A stretch of DNA of 64,000 nt from Owenia fusiformis. Lineage: Eukaryota > Annelida > Polychaeta > Sabellida > Oweniidae. The position numbers were made by a program, and so were the translations under genes. Below the pieces are notes generated by a model that was not told the DNA's origin, made no database searches, and saw only the letters and a program-made list of their open reading frames with translations. Below are positions 21,574-33,500 of this stretch, one piece after another (the first letter of the stretch is position 1; each line of letters starts with the position of its first letter). The stretch is from positions 5,651,341 through 5,715,340 of the forward strand of contig CAIIXF020000008.1 of the NCBI GenBank assembly GCA_903813345.2, in the 5' to 3' direction.

Positions 21574-24500
21574 TTGACGCATGTATGAACCCCGAGCGTA
21601 GCGAGCGCGAAAAATTTGAGGTGTTCAAAATTTGGCAAGATGTAATAAAATTTAAACCAAGGTGTTCAAAATTTGAATCAAGGTGTCCAGATTTGGACCA
21701 AGGTGTCCACATTTTGAGGGGAGGTGTTCAACATTTCCAAGTCACTCATGTTAGGTGTTCCCAAGTTGACAGGCCTGTTTCTATGAATTATGAGAATGTT
21801 TCTTAACATTTCTTTTTATATCACGAGAGTGTTTCTTTCTGTTATTAGACTGTTTCTTAACATACGAATGTGTAGGTTCAAGTTCTGTGCATCCTCCAAG
21901 CTTATATTTTCTTGTGTACTCTGCCATGAACTCATATCTCTGAAGTCTATTATCTAATCTAGCCATTGGGTTACGAATGAACTCCTTTGAGTCACTTGTC
22001 CGGTTATGAGGTATATGTGAGACCCAACAATCTGGGAGAACTTTAAATCTGTAGCCAGCAGCTTTTAACTCCATAAAATAGCTAACTTTATTCATGCCGT
22101 ATGCCACAAAGTTTTCATTAAACAAGGGAATTTCACTATGCTTTCTTATTACAACATAAGGTTCATATTTAACTTGGTATTTCTGAACCTCATATGAATA
22201 ATTTGTATAAAACCATTTAATATATTCTGTTGATCTTTGATTATCTGAAGTTTGGCCATTAAAAGTTTCGATACTGCCTTCTCTGTAAAGTTGTCGCACT
22301 TTTGATTTTGATTTTGGAAAGTCAGGATTTTTAAAAGGATTCTTTAAATATGCAAAGGCAGGAGCAACAAAGGCAGTTTTGTTAATATAAGGTCTCCAAG
22401 TATCACTTTGAAGATGTTGTTTTATCACAGCTGTGGCATTTATTTGAAAGTCAATTGATGGCAAAAAGTCAGCGTCTGATAGTAGCATAAACTCGGATTG
22501 GACACTTTGAATTGCATAATTCCTCAATGTATTTATCGGATACTTTTCGTTCAAGTATGCTCCATACAGAATTGTGATTTCACATCTATGTTTGACATTT
22601 CTAAATTTTTGTTTGATATGCTCGTCGAAATTGACACCACGTTCTTGCATATCAGAGTGAATGTAAACTGCAGAGATGTAGATTGCTATGGAAACCGGAC
22701 CATTCCAGAAAGGTAGGATATCAAGCATCATGTCCAGTCGGTCAATAGTTGCTTGGGTTACAAGTGTGATGGTTTCCACGGAGCTTATGTTTTGAGGATT
22801 TAATGTAAAATTTGTGATTCTAAATTTCATAGTTTTTGAAACAATAGCTGTTTTTTCTGGACATTCAACGATGAAGTTCTCACTTTTAAGATCAAGTGGC
22901 ATTGTAATGTTATCAACAATTGGTGAAATTTTTACATCCGTAAATGAGACTTTTCCATTATATCCAGAACACCCAAGAGATAGCGTAATGCTTGAGAGAG
23001 CAGCACCATCTTTAGGCAGCATGTAGGTATCACTCTGATGCTGTGTACCACCTTTAGGTGAAAACTGCAACTGAATGGTATAGTTTGAACCATTTGCAAA
23101 TTTTAACAGTGCCATGGCGCTATAATGAAAGACTGTAGTGTTCCTCTCTAGTAGCTTTTTACTTGAGCTTTTCACTGAAAAATACACTCCTTTTAAAGGT
23201 GCAGATTCCCGTATGGGTATGTATTGGTATATTGCACGTAGGTCACTTATACAAGGTACCGTAAAGGTATTCTTATGTTTCGAGTACCAGTGTTCCTCCC
23301 TAACCAACCACCAACCTTTTGATAAAGACACATCACTATTGTCAACTATATAACTTGATGATAAAGTTATATTTAGTTGAATATATTCAAAATGTTTCAC
23401 ATTAGATGTGATTTCATAATTGTCATTAGGAACCAGTGTATGTTTAGCAGTTAATATATCCATAGACCTAACTCTATTGTGATTCACAGGTACTTTCAGG
23501 ATATCTATTAATTTCTCTGTCCTCAGATTTTGCTCAGGGGTTATTGTCAGCACGATGAACATGTAGCATGCAGCTACGAAAATCACAGTAACTTTCCTCT
23601 TTTTCAGCCACCTAACAGGTTTAATAGCATAAAATTTCAATATATCCATTTTACTTTGACAGAAATGTTTCTTAATATCCATCGATATGCACCAGCTTAT
23701 TAAGTATTTTACTATATTCTTCACTTTATATTGTGTAAATCTGTGTCAGCAGCAGCCCTGGAGTTAAAGCCCATAACTTCAACTATGCATGCAGACAACA
23801 TCAATGAGTGAGCCATGGATGACAATTGAGTGAATTTCTGGCACCAACCTTCACTTCAGGGGGCCCCTGGGCCCAATGAGGTGATCATGCTATCTGGCAT
23901 ACTGTAGGCCTAGTCTGTTTTGACATAGTGTTTAATAAATGTAAACTAAGCTAAACTTAAACTGACCACTTAAAATAAGGCTGAAATAACACTATCCCTT
24001 AATTCAACTATGGTTTCAGTTGACTGCATGTTTAATATGTTTACTGTGTATACTTTATAATCAGACCCAGTTTGAATAGGTGCATAATGTCTATGTTTAG
24101 CAAATTATCACACATGATTTCACATGAGGCTGTTAGTTTGGTGATATTTCATCAGTGGTTTGGAAGATGCTATAGCAAAGGAGAATCATCCAGTCCTCTA
24201 ATCATATTATTACAATAACATGACATAAAAATAACTTATTATGTAAAAACTTGATAACATTCCTTTGGATTTCACTCAAAATTGCCGTCAATGTCATTAG
24301 ACTTTGGCAATTGTTTAAGTTTGTATATCTGTATTTTATGGAATAACAATAAAGATGATTAATAAAAAAAAAAAAAAATCATATTATTGTTCATAAGATT
24401 TTAACATTTAACTGGTCCTCTTGTTGTGTTAGTTTTGGCTTGGTTTGCAATTTTTCATAAATAGGGGAAAAGTATTTCATAATTATTGTACAAATGTTAA

Positions 24501-27500
24501 TATAACCACTCAAGGCTTCACTGTCATGAATTTACCTATCACATCAGGCAATCTGCAGTTCACTCTGCCATCTTGGCATTTAAATGAAGTTTTACTTAGC
24601 ATAATTAACGTAATGAACTCAATTAGTCATTTAGGGAGTTGGGAAATCCATTAATATTTGACAGTTAAATTGGAAAATTTCAATGAAATAATAACTACAT
24701 GACTTAACAAGGCCTTACATGACACAACATGCAAACGATTACAAAACTGGTTCAGTTTTTTTATATGCAAATTGCCAAGGTTTAATTCTGAATACTGAAT
24801 GCCAGCCAGAACGTTTATTTGTGGTGACATAAAAATGGTGACCCCAAGTAGCAAGTTCCACTGAATTAAATATGTTTTTTTCAAATCTTTCCTCATTTCA
24901 AACATTTAATAGCCTAGTGACATTTTTAATTGGTGACTTCATCGCAAATACAAAGCTTGGTATGGGGGAAACAAGACAAAATTGTCACAATTTTACAATA
25001 TATATAAAAAAAAGTGAACCCCTGCGACTGGCTATTTTTTTCTTAATACTTGCATGAATTGCCTCATATTATCATATGTTTATTTATTTGCAATAAGATT
25101 TTACACTTGTTAACATACTAGGAAGGCCTATTTTTGGTCAGATAGAAAGATAAGTATCGATCTGAGTCATAAAGAAAAAGCAAGAACTATAATTTCTGGG
25201 CTCAATCTAGCACATCACTGATCTTTACTTCAGTAAAATGTTTTCCATGTTATAGGCAGATGTTCAAAATCACAAGTTTTCTTGATGACGAAATAGTTTT
25301 CTTCATCTTACTTATTTATCTTACGATACTTTTACAGAATGGTAAAAAAAATGGAAACCCTCATACCCTTTTTCCTCATATCTTTGTCATTTAAATAACT
25401 CCCTGATATTTTACTTATTTGTACATCATTCGATTTCCTAACAGCCTATTTTATTCCATGACCATCAGCTTAATATTCACAATGTTACAGCACTTTAAAA
25501 AAACAAAACATGCCCCAGTGGCCACTATTGCGCTGTCGGGAAACCTGCACTTATCGTCCAAAGACCAAAATGTCTCTACCTGTCGGTATATGGCAGAGAC
25601 AAAGTGTATGAGAATGACCTTAGGTCAATTGCAAACCTAAAAAGTGAGAGTCATCCATGTCATTCAGGCCATACTATCAGTCTGATGGTCATGAAATATG
25701 GTAGGGTAGTAGGAAATTGAATGATGTACAAATGTGTGAAATATCAGAGTGTAATATTTTAAAGATATACATGTAAGGAAAATATAGGGTTTCCAATTTT
25801 TTTACCATCCTGTAATATTCCATTTTCCATATATGGTGGTTGAAAATTCTTGCTTCAAATATAATCATGGCAACTATTTATTTTCATTTAGACCCTTTAT
25901 GTCTGTTAAACTTTCTTATTCAGGAACCCCTGAAGATTTGTTTATCCCATTTCAACAACTGCAAAAGTGATTCTTGCAACTCCATCAAAATATTTTTGAA
26001 ATATAAGCATTATACAAAATGTTATGCCCTAATAAAAAAATATGGTCATTTTTGGTAGGTAGTATTTAGGAGTTTAAGAAATTCTCATTATATAATGACT
26101 TACCCAGTTTTCATGAGCTCGTTTCTCTTGTTGCGCTATCTGCTGTTTATAATGTCTTTCTGACTCCTCCATCTCCTTTCTTATACTCTCAAGCATTAAC
26201 CTAAAAGAAACAAAATGCAATAGTGTCTAACTGTTGAATGCAAATAAATAAAGCCATTAACATAACAAAATATAGACGCGAGACACCAACAACTTATCAC
26301 CAACCACTCATCATTACAATATGTCACCGCTTATTGGTGGTGAGAAGTGGTGACATAATTATGAGGAGAAACTAAAGATATGATTGAATTTGTTCCAAAT
26401 CTCACCTGACATTATCGTGTTCCTCAACAGCATCAGATTTCTGTTTCTCTATACTGGACAATGTCCCTTCAGTTCTCTTACGCAATGCCTCCTGTTCTCC
26501 AAGCTCCCTAGAGTCATAGGAATATTGTACACATAATTGAAATGCTGCATTTTGATTGGTCAATGCACAATGCATGCTCAATATTTAATTCACTGTCCAC
26601 CACAGGGTGACGGTTAGAAATGCTGAAATCTTTTAGTATTTTACTGTATATCAAGTAAGCATGGTTTTGGAATCTATCATTTTTGCATGTGTATGTCAAC
26701 TTCTATTCCCCATCATAGCCATTTATTACATTTTATTCCAGGCAATTCCAATTTCTTAAAAATTTCATAAAAAGGCAATACCACTTTCTTTAAATTATTC
26801 ATGTATACACTGTAATTCCAACCCACCTTTGTAATGCAATTTCCTTTTCTTTAAAATAGCTGTTTAATACTTGTAGTTTTGTTTGAGCTTCTTCTGCTGA
26901 CTTCTCAGCTGACTGGTGACCTTCCTTGAGTGTTTCCAACTCTGTTTTCAGCTTCTCAACCTTATCTGAACAAACATTAAACAAAGAATTATTGATATTG
27001 TATCATAACATAATTATTATTTGTCCAATACATACAGAATTTCTTTTTTTCAGGGAAATTTTGTTTTGTGCTTCTATAACTCTCTGAATCTGAACAAATG
27101 TTGAACTGAATTCATAAAGATAAAGAGACGGAATGCTTGTTCACTAGCTATTATCTTCCAAGAACTAAGTTTAAACAAAGGTAGGGGGGGAATAAGAAAC
27201 ATTGACAGGTCTATGATTTGTAAAATAAAAATGTCATGATGATATTGTGGAATTGTTTTTTTGGGGAAGAATTAAAGATTACATGCTACTAGTATTTATT
27301 TTTTGTAGTTTCTCACCTTCCAATTCAGACCTCGATTCCCTTTCAATTCTCAACTGACTACTGAGGTGGTCCCTGTCTTCCTGTACAACATTTAATCTTG
27401 CTTGGATCCTGGATACATCCACCATTGACTGGATCTTCTCATGGATATCAACCTCTGCAAACACATAGAACAGCATTAGTTCCCATAATGCAATTGGCCA

Positions 27501-30500
27501 GAATTTCCCAGGGTGCATCATGGTTTCCCATAATGCAGTTGCTATATGCATATGATCATAAAACTTAGCTATGACACATCATGCATCTGATATATATGAT
27601 AAATTGTTTAAATTCTTAATTGAGAATACTCAGTGCTCATTGCATCATAGAAAATATAGATAATGATTTTAAATAAAAGCAAGGAGAAACTAATACTTGG
27701 TTTTTCAGCCTCCTCTTCGTTTTCTTCCTCAGCTGCATCTTTGTCTTCATGTAAAGCTTTCAACTGAACAAAACAATCCTTCAAAACCTGCAATGTATTA
27801 TCATAATGTGTTTTACTTATCTAAACTTAAAATAATTTACAAGCAAGATACATCAACAGTATGTGACTTGTCAAATCATAATCGTACACATCCATTTCAG
27901 ATTTTGTTCAAATGTTTTTGGATGTTATACATGCATGGTTTGAAAATAAAATAAATATGAAAAGTTTTGCAGCTTGTAACGCTATTTTGTAAAGATGTGA
28001 CCTACAAATTACATGGATGTTATCAATCTATGGGATGCAGGCCTGTAGCCAGGGGGGGGGGGTTTGAGCAAACCCGCCCCCTGGCCAAAAAATCTTTCAA
28101 AATCATGCAGTTTTTTCACCATTCTGAGCACATTTTAAGTGATTTTGGTAATTTTTGGACCAAAATTGTCACAAGTGAACCCCCCTGGAATTTTTCAAAA
28201 AGTGAACCCCCCTTGGCAAATCCTGGCTACGGGCCTGGGGATGACACAATTGCTGCTTACTCTGTAGCACTATTTGTAAGATGTGGTTAATATTTTGATG
28301 AGTGTATCTTTGCACATTTGAAAATATTGAAACTTGCCAGTTTAATGTGTACTGCTTACACCAAATTTCATGTGCAACATAAATGTGTGTCAAACTTATA
28401 TCTTTATTCAAAAACTGCATTGTTCTTGTGTCAAGCTATAGAAATGATTCAATGTATTATTTTCAACTACATGTTCTAACCTCAATTTCATTATCCTTGT
28501 ATGAAATAGTTTCTTGAACTGTTTTTATATCAGCATCTTTCTGATCACACTGCTCCTCTAGATCTTTAAGTCTGAAATAAATACAAAATATGAAAAGAGT
28601 TTTCAGATTAGGTCCAGATTGAAATATGAAGGGCAAAAAAAGAAATTTCATATGTTATACTCAGCATAGAAACTGACATTATAATAATAAGGCAATTTTT
28701 TGGGGAAAATATTCGAAACCATGGAATATCAATTCTTAAGAAGTGATATTCGATAGTTTAAAAGTGATATTCAATGGTTTGATAATCTTACATGTTTTAC
28801 ACTCAAAGACAGAGTCATAAACCCTTCCTTGGAGGAGCCCTGTGTTTTTTTATGTACACCGATACACAGCCATACAAGTACACACCACAGCTTTTTATAT
28901 GAGTTGTCGACAACTCAGTCAAACACCCAGAATTACATAAAGCACAAACAAATTAGTCTGATCCTGGAATCAAACCTGGGGCCAAGCAACAGTGGTAGCC
29001 TTGACTCTGCCAATGAGCCATAGCGGGTGGAAATCACATGCTATTATTATTGAAGAAGTCTATAATGCAATAAATGAATAAGGAAAACTTACTTTTCTTT
29101 CCAATCTTCCTGTTCGTCTAAAAGTTGAGATTTTGTCTTCTGGACTTGGTTGATTTCTTCCTTTAGGTTGACAATCTGTGATTTGAGACTATCTTCTGTG
29201 CTTTCACTCTCATTCATGGAATCCTTCATCTGAATATTAGATAATACTTTCAAGTCACAATTTAATTTTTTTCACACTCAAAGTCAAGTGGTTATATAAC
29301 TTCTAAAGAATAACATTTTCATAAATTACAATTTACAAATCTATCTATTCTTCATCTAAGTTGAAATTAACCTTGACAAGACAATCAGAATGCTGCTAAA
29401 ATATTATCAAATAATACTAATAATACTTGCATTAAACAGCATAAATCAAAATGAGTTCTCACATTTAGAGAAGGTAATAAATAAACAAGTTAATTTACAA
29501 CCTTTGAAATGAGCAAGAAACATAATTGATTGGATTTACAGAATCTTCCTTGAGGATATTTAGTAAGAGTGCATGGACATTAAGGTTCAATACGAGCATA
29601 ATGTTACTGGATGCAAGTAAGAGAAAACTTTATAAATATAATTCAAATCCTGTGTTAATAACCTTTTTGATTTGGATTGTATTTGTCACTTGGATTATAT
29701 ATTCAATATGGATTTGCCCTGGTGATCAGGGTGCTCTGAAAGTGGGATATCAGAAAAGAATCGAATATATGCGATATAACACAGAGAGTTTCCAAGGATC
29801 TAACCAACACACCATAAACCATAATTCATGTAGCTTAGAATTTTTACGGGACTATTTTATGAGACACGAGCATCTGTACCAGGATGGCTCATGGGAAGGT
29901 AAAAACTGGATACCGAATGGTTGCGTCGTACCCATTTCCAGAGAAGAGATAGGGAAACATTTGAAGAAACGTGGTTTGAGAAAAATTACCATAATTGGAG
30001 ATTCAACAGCGTCAAAATTCAATATAGCATTCTTGAGGATGATCAAAAAAAGTGGCATTTGCAAAGTATTAAAAAAAGAAAAAGTAAAAGACAATTGCCC
30101 AAATAAAACATATTATGGTTTTCCAAATATGAATGTACATTCTCGAGATTGTAGCTCTTGTACATCCAAATTGAGTTTATGTAAACTCAACTCTTCTGAG
30201 CATACAATGTTTATAGATTACTTAGCTATGGAAAATTACATGGATTCCCACATGTCAATATTGCGTGGTAAACTTCCACACCCTGGGTCTGAAGTCTGTA
30301 GACAGAATCGCGAACAGAATAAAGATTGGGATGTTTATTGCCCTGAATCTATCACTACCCAACAGGTGCTTTTCAACGAGTACCTCCCAGCACAGAGAGT
30401 ATACCCTGATGTTATAATACTGGTGGGTAGCCAACATGAGACATTTAGGAGGAACACCAGGGCATCATCCAGGGCCCTCACATGGCTCCTAGACCTCATA

Positions 30501-33500
30501 GACCAACGTGTCAAAAACACAACCAGGGTATTATTCCTTGAACAAACTACAGGGAATGACAATCTTAAGCCAAATATTTTTCAAAAGTGGACAGGGGAAT
30601 CGAGACTGGAAGCAATCAGGGAGGATTCATTTAAGGTACTTTCTTCCGCATTGAAATATTCTAGTGTCCTGTATCCATTCTATGGATTGGCAAGTATAAG
30701 CAGAGATGTCATTTCATGGAACATGGATGGTGTACATTATCATAATGATTTTTATGAAGCAATGGTACATCTTATAATAGGTGCTTTGTGATAGGTTTTA
30801 CAAACAAACATTTAACTCAGAGCCCCAAGGGAACTTTTATGTTCACACAGTGTATTAACATAATAGGACAAGGCATAAACAAGTCCAAATGTCACCACCT
30901 AGTTGCTCACAATATTATTAGTTCAAACTTAAGTCAGATTTGAATTTTTGAGAACTCAGTAGATGATTTTGAAAAAAAGGTCAATTTGAAAGAAATTTTT
31001 TGACCCTGAGAAGGTCATTGAAGGAGAAATCTTATAAGTCAGATTTGAACTTCTGAGAACTTGAAGATGATTTTGAAAAAAAGATTGGTCAATTTGAAGC
31101 AAGTTGAAAAAACACCTTTTTGACCTTGGAAATATCATTGAAGATCAAATCTATATTCAGATTTGAACTTTTGAGAACTTGTAGATGATTTTGAAAAAAA
31201 ATTGGTCAATTTAAAGCAAGTTGAAAAAAGACCTTTTTAACCATTTTTGACCTTGAAAAGGTCATTGAAGGTAAAATCTTATTCTAGAGTCAGATTTGAG
31301 CTTCTGAAAACTTGAAGATGATTTTGAAAAAAATTGGTCAATTTGAAGCAAGTTGAAAAAAACCTTTTTTAACCTTTTTTACCTTAAAAGGTCATCGAAT
31401 GTCAAATCTTAATTCAAGAGTCAGATTTGAACTTCTGAAAACATGTAGATGATTTTGAAAAAAATTTAAATCAGTCTAAACAGTATTTGTCAAGTTATTG
31501 GAAGTTATAAGAAATTGTTACAGACGCCGATCGCCAACCGCCATCTGCCGATCACCAACTGGCATCCACCGATTGCCATCACAAAAAAATGGAGACCATA
31601 ACAATATGTCACCAGATGATTTTGAAAAAAAATTGCAAAGCAAAGCAAAGCAAGCTCCCACAATGCATTAGCACTTACCTCTTGAACTTGAGTTTCCAAG
31701 GCAGTAGCATGTTCTTGAAGTTGGACCATCTGCTCCTTCTCTGACGTGAGTTCAGCATCCTTTGCCTTGTAGGCGACCTCCCATTGGTTGATGGTCTGAG
31801 CATAGGTGTTCAGTTGCTCCTGGTACTGACCCATTGAATCTGTCAAGTCTTTGTTTTGCACCTGGATACAACAGTACAATAGCATTTATTCAATATTTAA
31901 TTGTCTCATTTTTAGCATTCATATAAAATTCTGAATGTTGTATACAATTTGAAACAAGTTGATTGGAGGATAATAGTTCACCTATGTAAGCTAAAAACAT
32001 TCACAAAATGCCTCAATACAATAGATTGTTCCGATAAATCCTGCCACCTTTTAATATATCTGTGAAATTTTGATATAATGGCTAGCTTGATGATGTCATA
32101 GGTTGTATTTTTCAAAATTAGCAATAAGTTGATCCTGTTTTTGCATGGCCAAATTTCTACCTACACCATTAATTCAGCCAATATATCATCATTTTTCTGA
32201 TATATCAAAAGGTGGCAGGATTTATCGGAACGGATAATTTCAAACTATTTTTACTCTTTTAATCTTATTTTCTAAATACCACGACAACCACGACACTTTT
32301 TAAGATTCATATACTGTAATATTTATCTTTTGATGTTTTTGAGTATCTTATGTTTTTTCAAAGGTCAAATAAGAGATTTCATTAATCAAAGCTCTTACTT
32401 TCAGAGTGTCTATTTCTTTCCTCATCTTCCCCTCTCTCTCCTTCGACTTCTCCACTTTCTCCTGCATCGGCTTGCTCAGTCTTTCATACTCTATAAGCTG
32501 CAGGAGAAACATTCATCATTATTCAAACAGTTCATACATGTATAAGAGGAAGAGGGTCAAAGGTCACCCATATTTTGAATAAAAAGATTTTAAATCTAAT
32601 TTCATTTTCATCATAAAATGGTATCATGGTATCAAAAACAGCTAAATAACAAGTGATTGTTAAAATTTGTTATTTCCTTATACATGTCAGCTATATATTA
32701 TAATATAAGACAATATGAAAGCATGATTTCCCTGAATGAAAGAGTGAATATCTGTCTGACCTGTTGCTTCATAACTGTGTTGTCTTCTTCTAAGGCCTCA
32801 TTCATCTTCGTTGTTTGATACAACTTCTCTTCAAACTTACGAGCTTCCGCTACAAATAATAGTATATAAACTTTAAATTCTATTAATTAGTATGTAACTT
32901 CATTTATGCCTTAATGGGCTTCATCATTGCCATGGACTTGCATGATATCTGAACTTTAAAATACAAAACTTCAAGATTGGAAGTTCAAATCAAAGATTGT
33001 CAGTTATCTTCAATATTTCCTATATTCCCAATTGTTTAAAATGAAAATAAATAATGTTTATTGAATTAAATGTAGTTGTGTTATTTTGTATTTTGTATCG
33101 TAACTTGCAAATATTGAAATAAATCAATTGAAATATGTGATTTTATAAGAAGGTCAGTAAACACTTATTAACCAGAGTGTCATTAAAAGAAAGTTCGTAA
33201 AGTTACGAATTTGTTAATCAGTTGTTGTAACCATGGATATGATGACATCACAGTTAGAGAACAATGAACTTTACCAATTGTTTACTTTAAAAAGTTTCTG
33301 TTAATGGCCCCAAGGTTAATTCTGTCCATACTGAAGAATTGTAATAAAGGGAATTATGCAAATACAATATTACCCAATGGATCTGGTCCTTTTTTCTTTG
33401 AGCCACATGTACAGAAAGTATACACAACTGATGAGATGAGGACGATGAGTAGGAACAAGGCAGAGCGCAGGGGAGGTAGTCCCAGGACACCTTGCATAGA

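Larger units (their letters stand above)
21068..21860. repeat. Minisatellite TTTCTGCAATYAATGAGA(R)TG, interrupted by a MITE
   Basis: Units of about 18-33 bp containing GTTTCTGCAATNAATGAG repeat from 21068 to 21236 and resume in degenerate form (GAGAATGTTTCTTAACAT, GAGAGTGTTTCTTTC) from 21778 to about 21860, the final codons of the GT49 gene. On the minus strand the unit reads AGAAACACTCTCATTA. The MITE at 21237-21777 splits the array. Confidence 0.75.
19035..32849 (-). other. MIA3: TANGO1 exons 12-22: cytosolic coiled coils
   Basis: Eleven small exons encode about 410 residues of heptad-rich sequence. Family landmarks include VDIHEKIQSMVDVSRIQARL, LNSYFKEKEIALQRELG and EKRAHENW, which align with the two coiled coils of vertebrate TANGO1/cTAGE5. 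These bind cTAGE5-type partners and tethering factors. The intron between 19102 and 26104 contains the GT49 gene, and the intron between 29229 and 31679 contains the SGNH-like gene. Confidence 0.88.

Noticed and set aside
21358-21712. Poly-Pro and poly-Gly frames
   Set aside because: They come from the poly-C tract inside the MITE.
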